Of a stretch of 64,000 nt of DNA, positions 11,022-23,037 are shown one piece after another; position 1 is the first letter of the stretch, and each line of letters opens with the position of its first letter. Under the pieces are notes generated by a model. The model saw only the letters and a program-made list of their open reading frames with translations, was not told the DNA's origin and made no database searches. Both the position numbers and the translations under genes were made by a program. Origin of the DNA: Coenobita brevimanus (lineage: Eukaryota; Arthropoda; Malacostraca; Decapoda; Coenobitidae); NCBI GenBank assembly GCA_032717465.1, contig CM064715.1, forward strand, positions 38,171,430-38,235,429. Direction: 5' to 3'.

Positions 11022-11920
11022 GTATCTGGCTGTTCGTTTTGCATTTCGCCAGTCCTGGTCCGGTCTCGATTAAACCTATTGAAATACCATTCTTGATCCG
11101 AGACATGATTAGATAAGTTAGGTCATTAATCGTTACAGGATTACTTATTGGGCGGATATTAATTTAAACTAAGTAGGACAGATATTAAATGCAGATGTCG
11201 GAGGTAAATGTGTGACCTTACACATAAGCGCACTGCTCACAATCAGTTTTCCTTGTAATGTGTAATTCAATCATTCCTTAGATGAATGGACTATAAAGGT
11301 GTGCTGTAATGACCATATTCATATGAAATATGATAACGGAAAGTCATTATCATAGCTGATATAATAGCCACATTCGACAGCAGTATGCATAAACTCTTTG
11401 CCTGTTGAGGTAACTATTTTAACCTTCTACCTCTTCGTGATGCACCACAGAGCACACAAAAACATCTACCTGATGTACTACGAACGAGGATATAAGCAAC
11501 CTTTAACAGTGTCTGAACATCATCCTAATGTTTATTGGTCAGTGTCAACATTGATGTTAATATGGCAGGTATCTTACTTGTAACTGGACGTAGATGTTAG
11601 GTAAATCCTCTTCAACCTATGCTCTTAATGGTATCAAGTGGTAACGCTATGAAATTGATTTACTGTTATAAGGAGAGAGTAAGAGAGAAAGGCTTGGAGC
11701 GATTCCAGTATATAGTGCATTAACATGTTATGGTAACGATGTAAAAACAACACAGAAAATAAAATGTTTAGTATTGTTAAGATGCAGATATTTAGTGGAA
11801 TGCTAATGGATCTCAAAAACTAGTTCGGCAATTATTATCACTGGCGGTATGAATAACGTAACACTCCCCACCCCCCCGTCCGGCGCCTGCCCTGGCTTTC
11901 ACTATGCCATTCCCAAGCTC
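11022..11920. other. AT-rich non-coding interval
   Basis: No coding signal or recognisable repeat boundary was seen, only short open frames without protein-like composition. The left edge is the truncation point of the A fragment. Confidence 0.5.
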
Positions 11921-11924
11921 CCCC

Positions 11925-12215
11925 TTTAAGCAGGTCTCCCACCGGCTTGACCAGTTGCAAGAAACCGGTGGCATGGAATTGTTGCATGCCACAGGTTGCA
12001 CGCACCAAGGCCAAATACGTATAGTATAATATATACTATTGTGTTACATACTGTATAACACTATATATTTATATCATAATATTATATATATTATCTTATT
12101 ATTAAATTAATATAGTCGTATTTATCTGGCCTTGGTTAGCGCGACCTGTGGCACACAACAATTTTCCGTGCAACCAGTTTCATGCAACTGGCTGAGCCGA
12201 TGGGAGTCTGAGCCA
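11925..12215. mobile_element. Palindromic MITE-like element
   Basis: About 90 bp on the left (centred on AAACCGGTGGCATGG and CCACAGGTTGC, ending CCAAGGCCAAATACG) is mirrored on the right (CGTATTTATCTGGCCTTGG through CAACTGGCTGAGCCGATGGG). The two arms surround an AT-rich loop of about 100 bp. No coding capacity was seen. Exact termini and target duplication were not resolved, so the superfamily is unknown. Confidence 0.65.
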
Positions 12216-12329
12216 CCTTACTCCTAAGACATTTTTCTCTCCACCCAACTCCGTACTCAGCCATCTATGCTATGAACTCTGACTCTGACGGAGGTTCACT
12301 ACGGCCGAAGAGAGTTGATGATTCGAACT

Positions 12330-13488
12330 TTTGTCGAGCATGTACATTCGCGCCTACTAATTTCTCCCCCCCCCCCCTGGAAGCCGGAATCAAGGCCAGT
12401 CAGTTCTAGGCGCTCGCTCGAACAAGCCACCCCCTCTGCCCTCCCCCCCTTACCCCAGTATAGAGGTTTGAAACGTTTCGAACAGCCATGCCTGGTGTTG
12501 TGACGCGGTGTCAATAGATTTTGTTACAGACACTCAGAACCAGTTGAGGTATGTGTATAAAGGGCTTTAGTGTGCAATAGTATCTTTTCCCTACAACATG
12601 ATTGTCATGTGGGGTTGGTGGAGGATTGGTGCCCCTCCCTGTAAAACAATTAACTCTGAGCCCTTGGCCACCCTGTCTGGGATACATGGCGTCAGGCAAC
12701 GAATGAATGAATGAATGATTGTATCGATGTGGGAAAGGAACGTAGGTGGAGGAACTGTATACTGACATCCTGATAAATTATCATAGTAAACGATGTGTGT
12801 TGAGAATGATGTATTATGTCTTTTTGCATCCATTCTCTTTCCCGTATTCACAACCCCGGGACCATTCTCTCCTACACGCCCTCTCACCCTCCTCTCCCAC
12901 TCCCACCCTTCCTCACACCTCTCTTACCCTCTCATCCCCCTCTCACGCCCTTTCTTAACCAACATAACTTTAGGTAATAATGACATGAACCATCTCACAT
13001 TGATTTATATTATACATGCCAACTGTTTTGTCGTATTGTAATCAGTTATGTGACAGATGCACTTCAACTTGGACTTTGACATACAGTTGTTTATTGGTCA
13101 TACAGGTTCTGTGTGGTTATTGACGTCCATTCATTCGTGTTAATGTGGAAATTTAGGTCTTATCTTACCGATATAACAACGTAAGTGGCCGTCCAGTAAT
13201 TTCTGCGTTAAGTAAATGAATCAGAATCGGCTCAACTAACCCCAAACACATCGTAAAATATTCTGGCCTGTTGCCACAACACTGACGCCATGTCATTATG
13301 TATACGAATTAATAAGAGTTGGAATCAATAGAATAACAACAGTGGTTAAACCAAACTGGTCAAAATTGTTAATGCATGTTATGCAAAATAACAAACGTGT
13401 AGTTAGTTATACACTGAACTCATTTTATTGCCCATCAGGTTCTGTGTGTGTAAGATGTGTGTGGAAGAGATAGCTTTCTGTGTCAACA
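12330..13488 (+). repeat. FB1 left arm
   Basis: Matches 21512-20485 on the opposite strand. It differs mainly by a 109-bp insertion at 12606-12714 and scattered substitutions. The outer boundary is approximate, because similarity decays over the last ~20 bases. Confidence 0.75.
12606..12714 (+). mobile_element. 109-bp internally deleted RTE-like retroposon with target duplication
   Basis: The 5' part (GGTTGGTGGAGGATTGGTGC) resembles the 5' leader of the RTE-like element at 63905-63780. The 3' part (GGCGTCAGGCAACGAATGAATG) resembles that element's 3' end (GGCGTCTGGCAATAGATAG). The insert is flanked by ATGATTGT on both sides (12598-12605 and 12715-12722). The FB1 right arm carries the uninterrupted site at about 21240-21256, which defines the insertion exactly. 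Confidence 0.75.
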
Positions 13489-13755
13489 CCATATGGTTTG
13501 TGTTAAGCATGAAAAAGGTTGTGGTTATAATTATGTTTTTCTTCAGTGCTTGCTATGTGAACACCTTCCCTCTGTATTATGTTGACGGGCATGCCATTAC
13601 AGTAATAAGCATACTTTTATAAACACAAAATACCACTTGTGTGAAGAAACATCATCGCCCCGATCAGTGGGTCCTTATAAGGAAAAACATTACACAGCCA
13701 TAGGATTTAATACTTTAAGGTTACCTTATGTGGAATATTACAGAATACAAGATTA

Positions 13756-14810
13756 TCAGTACCTTGTCCACCCTCCGCTAGCCTCAGTGACCTCGTGTAG
13801 GCGCGAGGGCATCGAGTCAACTAGATGGGAGCATATATTGGGGCGCCTCCTAAACCCCTCCCACACCTCCCTGGTTTTCTGCTCAATACTCTCCCTGGTC
13901 TTCTCCTCTACTCCCCACTCCTGCTTCATTATGCCCCAGAGGTTTTCAATGGGATTTATATCACAACCTTTCGTGGGCCAGTCTATTACCTGTATCTCTG
14001 GGTGATTATCAAACCATTCTCTTACTCTACGACTGGTATGTATGGGAGAACGGTCCTGAACGATGATGATTGGGAGGGGTTCTGAAAGTGCATATGCACG
14101 GACAGATGGTAAAAGGGAGGTCTCTAGTATATTTACGTATTCCTCAGAATTGAGGTGGCCTTGAATGGGGACTAGCTCACCAGGACCCCCATACCACATC
14201 CATCCGTACAGAGGCACGCTTACTCTCCCGCTTCTAGCCCGGTCTGAAATGTTTTCTCTCATGAACCGGGTACCCCAAGATCTCCAGCAGTGACGGCACT
14301 GAGCTGCTACAGATGAGAAACTGGTCTCATCCATGAATATAACTTTCCGCCAAAACTCTTGGCTAGCGTTTACATAACGGTGTGCGAACTGTAGCCGAGC
14401 TGTTCGCTGATTTTCTGTAAGTTCTTCCTTACTTGCTGGAACATAACAGTCTCTTCCGCCATTGTGAAGGCACCGCCTTACTGTAGACACATGACATTTA
14501 ACTGCAACTCCCTTGTGAGTGTGACAGCAGTAAGGAGTCGCCGGTCATCTTCTGGTGACGTTACCCGTGGTCGCCCTGGTCTGGCCTTGGTCTTGACGTG
14601 CCCCTAATCTGCATTCCTCCTAACCCACAAACGCACAGTCTTAATGTCGATGGCCATTTCTCTGCTGATCTGTTTTAGGGGTTGGCCAGCTTTATAGCGA
14701 CCAACGATTTCAGATCTGTGCTGGATAACCTCTGGCCTGTTGGCACGAGTGCGTGGAGCAGGTAAATGTCCCCTTCGTGGCATACCTGTGAATAATTGAT
14801 TGACATTCAT
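13756..14810 (-). pseudogene. Tc1/mariner-type transposase, two frame-shifted pieces
   Basis: The upstream piece (14810-14604) has a helix-turn-helix-like region (KQISREMAIDIKTVRLWVRR). The downstream piece (14490-13756) carries the catalytic domain: FMDETSF (first D), IVQDRSPIHTS (second D, where many relatives have QDNAPxH) and CDINPIENLWG (third acidic residue). About 35 residues separate the second D and the final E. A shifted stretch with stops lies at 14490-14604, so the gene is inactive. Terminal inverted repeats were not found by eye. It sits in the FB1 loop. Confidence 0.85.
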
Positions 14811-14827
14811 ATTGACACTAATTGCAA

Positions 14828-14829
14828 GG

Positions 14830-14919
<90 letters not shown>

Positions 14920-14925
14920 TTTGTA

Positions 14926-14983
<58 letters not shown>

Positions 14984-14985
14984 CT
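14828..14985. repeat. (TA)n then (TG)n microsatellites
   Basis: A TA run of about 80 bases at 14832-14916 and a GT run of about 50 bases at 14929-14981 separate the Tc1 relic from the CR1 3' end. Confidence 0.95.
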
Positions 14986-15037
14986 TACCTTACCTAATTG
15001 TTCTTACCTTACCTAATTGTATCTTTACAGGAATGAG

Positions 15038-17356
15038 TCAAGCTCGTACTGTCCCGTGTCTTAAACCATATTTATCGTACAGATCCTTAAATTTATGAAT
15101 TGATTTGGCACACACTATTTCATTCGGTAGTGCATCCCATTGATCAATTACTCTGTTTCGGAAATTGAATTTCCTTACGTATTTATCACCTCTCTTCTTA
15201 TGCAGTTTTTTGCAGTGTCCTCTTGCTGATGTTTCTCCATATGTTAAGTAATCATTTATGTCTATTTTCTCCTTTCCTAATATGCATTTATATAGCATTA
15301 TCATGTCACCTCTTTTCCTTCTGTCCTGTAGTGTTGGTAGATTCAGTTTATTTAGTCTTTCTTCGTAGCTTAGGTCCCTGAAGCTTGGTATCCATCTTGT
15401 AGCGGCCCTTTGAACTTTTTCAATCTTGTCTATATGCTTTTTGAGATGAGGACTCCAGACTACTGATGCATATTCCAGGGTTGGTCTAATGAATGATGTT
15501 ATTATCCTTCTTAGCATGTTTTCATTTATGTATGTGAATGCTATTCTCATATTTGCAAGCAGTGTATACATGTTCCGCACCTTCTCGCTGATGTGGTCAG
15601 CCGGAGATAGTCTGTTATTGATAATCACACCTAGGTCTTTCTCTCTTTCTGATGTGTATAGGGTTTTATTTCCTAACTTATAATCCCAATCAGGTCTTTT
15701 TCCGCTTTTACCAAACTTGATTACATGACACTTGTCCACATTGAATTCCATTTGCCATGTACTACTCCATTCATGAAGTTTATTTAATTCTTCTTGTAGC
15801 TCTTTACAAGAGTCTGTGTTAGTAATTCTCCTTTGTATTTTTGCATCATCTGCAAACATATTCAGATAGCTCTCATTTCCAGTGTTACTGTTTATATCAT
15901 TTATATACACTAAAAAAATGATTGGTGCCAGCACTGAACCCTGTGGTACTCCACTAGTCACTTCTTTCCATGATGAGTAGTTTCCTCTTAGTACTGTCCT
16001 CATTTCTCTTTTTATGAGAAAGTCTTGCCTCCAACAAAACAGTTTACCTCGAATTCCTCCTTGATGGTACAGTTTCCATAAAAGTCTTTGGTGTGGTACT
16101 GTGTCAAAAGCTTTCTTGAAATCTAAATAGATACTGTCCACCCATCCTTCCCTTTCCTGTATTGTGTTTGTTACTCTGTCATAGTAGCTCAACAGATTAG
16201 TAACACATGATTTTCCTTTTCTGAAACCAAACTGTGTTTCTGTTAGCATACTGTGTTCTTCTAGATGATTTACCCAAGCTTTTCTTATAAGTTTTTCTAA
16301 TACCTTGCTTACAACACTGGTCAGTGATACTGGTTGGTAGTCGAGTGGATTTTGTCTATTTCCTTTCTTGAATAAGGGGACAATATTTGCTTTTTTCCAA
16401 ATATCAGGTAGTTTACCTTGACTCAAGGATTTCTTGAAAATTAAAAATAATGGTTTACTTAACTCCTTTGCACATTCTCGTAATCCCCAACATGAAATTT
16501 CATCAGGACCACTTGCTTTTCCTCTGTCTAATCTACTTAACTCCTCCTGTATTACTTTTTCTGCTATTTGTATATCTGGTAGCATGTGTGGACATGCGTG
16601 TTCCACATAGTCCCTCTCAAAAATTTTTTCTTCTGTAAAAACTAATTGGAAATTCTTATTTAGTGCTTCACAAATATCTTTCTCTTGTGTATAAGTGATT
16701 CCCTCGTCCGTAATGGATTGTATTATATCTTTTACTTTAGTTTTGCTTCTGATATAGTTGTAAAACAGCTTTGGTTGATCACTACTTTTATTTATTATAT
16801 CCTCCTCAAACTGTTTTTGGGCTTCCCTCCTTATTCTTGTATAGTCGTTTCTTGCCTGTTTGTAATTATTATACGCCCTTTCACTATTGTGTCTTCTGAA
16901 TCTATTCCACAACAAATCTCTTCTTTCTTTTGATTTTTTACATTCTGTATTGAACCATTTCTGTATTTTCTTATCTGCTTCTTTGTGCTGTGGGATGTAC
17001 GTCTGGACTCGTATTTCATAAAATTCACAAAATTGATTATATATAGCATTTAAATCTTGTCCTCTAAGCTCATTTTCCCAATCAACTTCTAAGAAATACT
17101 TCTTTAGGTCTTGATAATTTCCCTTTTTATAGTTTAGGCTCTTTTTGTAACTATCATTGCTGTTTACTATGTCATATGCTATCCTGAAGTTATAATTTAG
17201 TACTGCATGATCGCTTTTGCCGAGTGGAGGGTGATATATTATACTGTCAATATCATTTTCTTGCCTTGTAAATATTAGATCTAGCACTGAAGGTACATCA
17301 AGTCCTCTTTTTCTGGTGGTTTCCCTCACATGTTGCGTTAAGAAAAACTCCTGCAC
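15038..17356 (-). pseudogene. CR1-like reverse transcriptase with end of APE endonuclease
   Basis: This is an open stretch of 772 codons. It begins inside the endonuclease, whose GKSDHAVL (SDH motif) lies at about residue 47. RT motifs follow: RLDRGKASGPDEIS, NIVPLFKKGN, TQFGFRKGKSC, LDFKKAFDTVPH (about residue 410), SGVPQGSVLAP, and MFADDA (about residue 500) as catalytic box, then the YLGV-like EKDLGV and thumb region. The C-terminus ends at a stop just before the 3' UTR. The upstream endonuclease is in a different frame, so the displayed first residue is not a natural start. The RT itself has no internal stop. Confidence 0.9.
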
Positions 17357-17403
17357 GAGATCCAGGAGCTTTTGGTCCCAACAGCTTTCATGGCTATTTA
17401 GAT

Positions 17404-17814
17404 CTAGCGTATTCCCTTGAAGTCTCCAGTTAGTATAATTCTTTCCGATTTCTCTTCCATTTTATGTAGCAATGATCTTACACTCTGAATTGCACTCTCT
17501 GCCAGGTCCTCATATTCATCTCTTTCCCATGTGTTTGATCTGGGTGGCATGTACAAATTGGCTACAATTACTTTCCCTTCAGATGTGTCGATCTCTACTG
17601 CAATCAGTTCTACTTGTGATGGTATATCTAGTTTTATTTCCTTGACTTTTAGATTTTTCTTAGTTAATATTATAATTCCTCCTCCTTTTTTTAAATATCT
17701 GTCTCTTCTCCATATACTGTATTCCTCTAAGTTTAGTATGTCATTTGATATCCTTGGTATTAATTTTGTTTCAGTTAGGCATATTATTTGTGGTTCATTT
17801 TCTCTGACAATCAT
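17404..17814 (-). pseudogene. CR1-like APE endonuclease, N-terminal part
   Basis: It contains ICLTETKL (catalytic Glu), GGGIIIL, VANLYMPPRS and ILTGDF (GDxN-type motif). A single-base shift immediately after GDFKG moves the continuation into the frame of the RT ORF, where the SDH motif lies. The segment 17815-17904 before it is non-coding or the ORF1/ORF2 junction. Confidence 0.85.
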
Positions 17815-17904
17815 TCCTCTCTAGTAATTTAGATACCATTCCATCCACATTTGAGTACATCAATTTTATCATCTTGTTTATATACTTGTCATGACATGGT
17901 TCTA

Positions 17905-18951
17905 CTACCTTCCTCCTCTTTCTTCCATCCTGTTTGTGTACCACTTTCGTACCTGCAATCCTATTACTTTGTAAAAAAATTTCTTTTTCTCCTCTTCTGA
18001 TCTTCCCTCATTTTTTGTTTTTGCTTCCTCCCTTTTCTCTTTCAGTAATTCCAGTTCCTCTTGTGTTAGGCATCTTTTTATCCATACATTTTTAAACTCC
18101 TCTTTTTCCTTAAGATTCTTTGCATTTTTTAGTATCTCTTCCACGGTGTTTACACTCTGGAAAGTCACCTTTAGAGGTCTTGTCTTGCTTTTCTCGTATT
18201 TCCCTAACCTTTTATGTTCCTCTATGTCTTTACTACCGATTTCCTCTGATACTTCTTTCAGTAAGCTCATTACATTTGCCATCTCCTTTTTGTCTCTTGT
18301 GATCTTGTTTTTAACTTCTTCCTCTTCTATACCAGTGATTACTATTGATTTGTTTATCTCTGCTGAATCTCTGACTAATTTTGGATTGTTTTGGATTATT
18401 TTTTTTCCACCTCCTGTTTAATGCTTTTTTCCTTCACCCTTGTTTCTAAGTCTTTCTTTACTTTCACCATTTCAGCATACGTGGTTTCTTCATCATTTTT
18501 GTAGCTTTGCACAGCTTCATTCACTTGTGTTATCTTCTCAATATCACTGCTCTGGTCAATAAGACTGCTAACTTGCCTAATTGTCTCTGTCATTTTTGAA
18601 CTCTTCCATAACACTCTCGTGATTGACTACTGTACTTGCCATTTCACTCATTTTCTTCCTAAATGTACTCAATTCCACTGTTAGTTCACTGATGGTTGTG
18701 TCTTTCTTACTGGCCTCCCTTTCTAGTTTTTCTATTTCTTCCTTTTGCAAGTGCATCTGCTTCTTTATTTCATCAATTTCATTTTTGATAGCCATTTCTA
18801 GTTTGTTTACACGTTCAACCAGTCTATTGTGAATCTCTACTTCAACCAGTTCTTGGTAGAAATCATCATTTTGCTTTTTACCTTTATCCCTTTTCTTTTC
18901 CAAATTTGTTTTACTGATGTATGTATCCATTTTGCAATACTTAAAGTGCAA
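17905..18951 (-). pseudogene. CR1-like ORF1 (coiled-coil), two frameshifts
   Basis: Three pieces (18951-18577, 18614-18396, 18282-17905) in different frames encode a Lys/Glu-rich protein. Long predicted coiled coil (MHLQKEEIEKLEREASKK and similar) is followed by a C-terminal segment with KVTFQSVNTVEEIL and FKNVWIKRCLT. Position before the endonuclease and composition fit a non-LTR ORF1, an RNA-binding chaperone in characterised elements. I saw no CCHC knuckle. Confidence 0.75.
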
Positions 18952-18970
18952 AGCATGTACTTACAATCTC

Positions 18971-19241
18971 CGTGTTTTTGTAGTCTAAACAAACCTCAGA
19001 GATGACTCAGCGTATTCTTTCGTCTTGGTTCTATTTCCTGTTTGAACAAGTCTTGTTTAAACTGATTATTATTTTTTTTGTTTTAATGATGAACAATCAT
19101 TTAGTCTAACCTGGTACTGAGCTTGACTCATACAAAGATACTATTTAGGTAATGCCACTGGCCGTGATGATTTGGTACGGAGCGCCGGTGTCACACGTCC
19201 GTCTAGATTGAATCCGTGTGTGTGTGTATTGTATCTTTTAC

Positions 19242-19273
<32 letters not shown>

Positions 19274-20484
19274 TCAAGGTAAGCTCCTACATCTTTAAAT
19301 GTAGAAGCTTGATACTTACCATAATGGCCTACTTTTACAGGATAAACAATTGGATTAACCTAAGCTTCCTCTGCTTGGGTTCTCATCTTCCATTCTTTGA
19401 TAACACCATCCATACAGTGATAGGGATATTTCAAACTACACAGTTAACATCAACAGTATCACATAACTACAGAAACGTGGAAAAGGATGTTAACCAACTG
19501 TGTAGTGTGGGTTCAAGCTGATAAAGTGGTTCCACGGACAACCTTCGAGGGGCTGCAGCCACAGGCGACCTCTGCGGTGATGAACGCCACTGCGCAAACG
19601 TTTACAATACGCAGGAACACCAAAACAAACATGCATAATTACTATGAGTATTTATGCCACGGAATTATTTACTTCCCTAACTAACTGATCAACATTTCAG
19701 AGTCTCAAACATAGAAAGGCTACGGATATTCATTATGAACACTATGTGCATAAAAGGAATCTATAAGACGAGCGAGTCAGGCTTACCTTCACAACAAGTG
19801 GCTTGGTAACGGCATGACTCTGATGGTTGAGTGTATGCAAGACATCACCTCGGTGAATCATTCGAGCTGCGTATTCGAATCTGTGAGGCACTACTTATAT
19901 ATCAACAGTTAGAGACACAAATTACAGTAGCCAATGCTGATTATAACTTTTTGATAACAATTATTAGTGGTAGAATATTATAAATAGGCAGTGGATGTCT
20001 TTGTGTGGCCCTAACAACACAGTCATCATTATGAGCCACAGTGGTATACTGGAAATGTCGTTATTCTGTTGACTGTCTCTAAAGGAGTGCATATATTTGC
20101 ACTTTATTGTCTCAGATGTTTGTCCGGAAAAAGGACAAAAAGAAACCATGTGATTGTCACCTGAGAAAGTGCGAATGTGGGAAAGGTATTATCAGTGGCC
20201 TAGGCTGTTCACTCAATTAATGTGCTATCATAAATCACTACACCAGACAAACTAATCCCGGATATGGTTATCGCTACACAGCTGGTTGACGTTATCATTG
20301 GCCTTGTTGGCCACGTGCGTCATTGCTTGTGTTAGTAAAAGATAGCGCGTGTGATACCTGCCTTACTCGTCATACGCACCACAGGTAGAGCAGAGCCACA
20401 TATCAATTGATATAAAATCTCTAGGTCATATTGTTCATATTGATGGGCTCATTTCGTACGTAGAATGTCATGTTGACACAAAGC
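18971..20484. other. FB1 loop remainder, no gene found
   Basis: The interval holds a forward CR1 3'-end scrap (19118-19155), a (TG)n run (about 19246-19273), and unique-looking AT-rich sequence with only short open frames. Confidence 0.5.
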
Positions 20485-21512
20485 TATCTCTTCTACAAAC
20501 ATAACATCTTACACACACAGAACCTGATGGGCAATAAAATGAGAGTTCAGTGTATAACTAACTACACGTTTGTTATTTTACATAACATGCATTAACAATT
20601 TTGACTAGTTGTATGTTTACCCACTGTTGTTATTCTGTTGATTCCAACTCTCATTAATTCGTATACATAATGACATGGCGTCAGTGTTGTGGCAACAGGC
20701 CAGAATATTTTACGATGTGTTTGGGGTTAGTTGAGCCGATTCTGATTCATTACTTAACGCAGAAATTACTGGACAGCCACTTTACGTTGTTATATCGGTA
20801 AGACCTATATTACCACATTAACACGAATGAATGGACGTCAATAACCACACAGAACCTGTATGACCAATAAACAACTGTATGTCAAATTCCAAATTGAAGT
20901 GCATCTGTCACATAACTGATTACAATACGACAAAACAGTTGGCATGTATAATATAAATCAATGTGAGATGGTTCATGTCATTATTACCTAAAGTTATGTT
21001 GGTTAAGAAAGGGCGTGAGAGGGGGATGAGAGGGTAAGAGAGGTGTGAGGAAGGGTGGGAGTGGGGGATGAGGGTGAGAGGGCGTGTAGGAGAGAGAGAA
21101 GGGTCCCGGGGTTGTGAATACGGGAAAGAGAATGGATGCGAAAAGACATAATACATCATGCTCAACACACATCGTTTACTATGATAATTTATCAGGATGT
21201 CAGTATACAGTTCCTCCACCTACGTTCCTTTCCCACATCGATACAATCATGTTGTAGGAAAAAGATACTATTGCACACTAAAGCCCTTTATACACATACC
21301 TCTACTGGTTCTGAGTGTCTGTAACAAAATCTATTGACACCGCGTCACAACACCAGGCATGGCTGTTCGAAACGTTTCAAACCTTTATACTGGGGTAAAG
21401 GGGGGGAGGGCAGAGGGGGTGGCTTGTTCGAGCGAGCGCCTAGAACTGACTGGCCTTGACTCCGGCTTCCAGGGGGGAGAGAAATTAGTAGGCGCGCGTG
21501 TACACACGAGAA
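20485..21512 (-). repeat. FB1 right arm
   Basis: Inverted copy of the left arm. It preserves the empty site for the 109-bp retroposon found in the left arm. Confidence 0.75.
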
Positions 21513-21584
21513 AACATACACTGTTGCCAACACCCGTTACCCAATTCTCGCGACTAGGTGGCCCAGGTGGAAAGTTTGGGGACT

Positions 21585-22088
21585 GTACTTACGTATGCAC
21601 TTACGTACATGCTTACGTAAGTAAGTACTTACATAAGTGTTCACGTACTGTACGTATGCACATCCGTGAATACGTACGCACGTAAGTACGTATGCAATAC
21701 CTAATGGGGAGGCGGTGGCTGAATCGGTAGAGAGGCGGCCTGCAGTCCTGATGGACCCAGGTTCGAATCCCGGCTGGGGCAGGGAACAGTTTAAGGATTT
21801 GAATTTCATAAAAGCAGACTTTCCTGATCTACCAGATGACCCGCCGACATGTCGTAAAAGTACCCCCGCTAATACCAATGCACCAGTCCTGTATGAGACA
21901 GCTCTAGCATGTATTCAATATGGACGGCGAGTGTTAGCGCCGAAGTGGTGACATGTAGAGCGGTGTATGGTATGTAGAAGGACTACTGGGCCTTGAGAGC
22001 AGGCTGTGAAGCCTATGTCCAGAGCTGAACACATAAAAAAAAAAAAAATGTGTACCTACGTCAGTACTCACGTACGTACTTACGTAAG
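21585..22088. repeat. TACG-rich simple sequence, split by a SINE
   Basis: Words such as TACGTA and CTTACGTAAGTA recur at 21585-21705 and again at 22049-22088, on both sides of the SINE. The tract ends at the A 3' LTR (22089). Bases 22084-22088 (CTTAC on the reverse strand) are the probable right target duplication of element A. Confidence 0.7.
21706..22048 (+). mobile_element. S3: full-length tRNA-derived SINE
   Basis: The head has RNA polymerase III promoter elements: an A-box-like TGGCTGAATCGG and a B box GGTTCGAATCC about 45 bases later, set in a tRNA-like fold. A ~250-bp body follows and then an A-run of about 14 bases at 22035-22048. It is a retroposed SINE and not a functional tRNA gene. 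A clear target duplication was not resolved, because the flanks are themselves repetitive. Confidence 0.85.
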
Positions 22089-23037
22089 TGTAATGCTAGG
22101 TGAAAAAGGCCCGACTCCTCTGTCCTAAAGCACCTAACGTGCAGCGGGGTCCTCTTTCGAGACCGGAGCTTAGTGCAATGAAGAAAGGTAGGACACAAAA
22201 ACTTCAGGCAATAAGCTTTACACGTATAATACCACAGTCAGACACAGGACAAAAACAGCAGATGTTACAACACAATATATGACACAGAAATAAAACCTTA
22301 ACTAGGATATTAGTATCTCGCAGGATACTGGCTTAGCTAATACTGATGCCAATACAGTAATTCTAGTGCACAAGTGTACAGGGAACACGGGCGCGCGTGG
22401 GAGCGCCAGGAGAGGGGCTCACACGAGGGGGGGAGGGGAAGGACTCGTGATGGGTCAGAACAGAGTTATACTAATATTGGGAAAGGGTAAGTATTATTAA
22501 TTCAAACTTAGTATCATCTGATGGCAAAGGGGTTTTGACATTTGAATCTATTTCTCGTTTACGTTTACGCTAGCTGCTGGGAGAAGATTCTTTAGAAAGC
22601 GAGGGAGTGGAGAGCACTGGGAATTCACTGTGTTTACGGTAACACAAACGGGAGAATATTATTTACACTTTCTCTATTATTTTCTGGTAACAAAGGACAT
22701 GGTTGTATTTTCACTACAGAGGATTCCTCGAGAGAAGAGTTTTACTGGGCGTCACTTGTGAGTCGGATTCCTCAAAACTTACTCTCTGTGCTCGTTCTTA
22801 TCATGCACCCGTGATTCCACTCGCCCCGATATTTAACATACATTAAGTCACTAAATCACTGTAACCTGTTTCTAGGGCAACGTCACACTTAACATAAGTC
22901 AAATCACTAGTTCTGGGGCAACACCACACTTAACATAATTTACTCATGTAGTGTGGGCGGCGGGGAGACACGCCGGCGACTACTCTGCCGGGCTAGGCTC
23001 CGCCAGGGGAGGGCGTGCCGAGAGGGCACGGGACGGC

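Larger units (their letters stand above)
15000..18970 (-). mobile_element. CR1/Jockey-group non-LTR retrotransposon, nearly full length
   Basis: The order on the reverse strand is ORF1 (coiled-coil), APE-type endonuclease, reverse transcriptase, then a short 3' UTR. The 3' end has two copies of AATTAGGTAAGGTAAGAAC, the kind of short terminal repetition seen in CR1-like elements. A 5'-truncated relative lies at 48236-49945, and a short forward-strand 3'-end scrap at about 19118-19155. Coding parts are separated by a few frameshifts only. Confidence 0.85.
12330..21512. mobile_element. FB1: large inverted-repeat (foldback-type) element
   Basis: Two ~1.1 kb arms, 12330-13488 and 20485-21512, are reverse complements over nearly their whole length. 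Shared landmarks include CGCGCCTACTAATTTCTC at the outer ends, the palindromic TTGAAACGTTTCGAA, and CAGGTTCTGTGTG near the inner ends. The loop (13489-20484) is filled largely by a Tc1-like relic and a CR1-like element. Arm ORFs are not convincing, and no transposase belonging to FB1 was recognised. FB1 lies wholly inside the proposed 10126-37037 inversion. Confidence 0.75.

Noticed and set aside
14800..14997. Tyr-Ile and Cys-Val repeat peptides
   Set aside because: Translations of (TA)n and (TG)n microsatellites. The same holds at 46.5-51.3 kb and 59.9-60.4 kb.
21706..21790. Possible tRNA gene
   Set aside because: The A and B boxes belong to a SINE head followed by a long body and poly(A). 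The same applies to the heads at 46548, 47805 and 48096.
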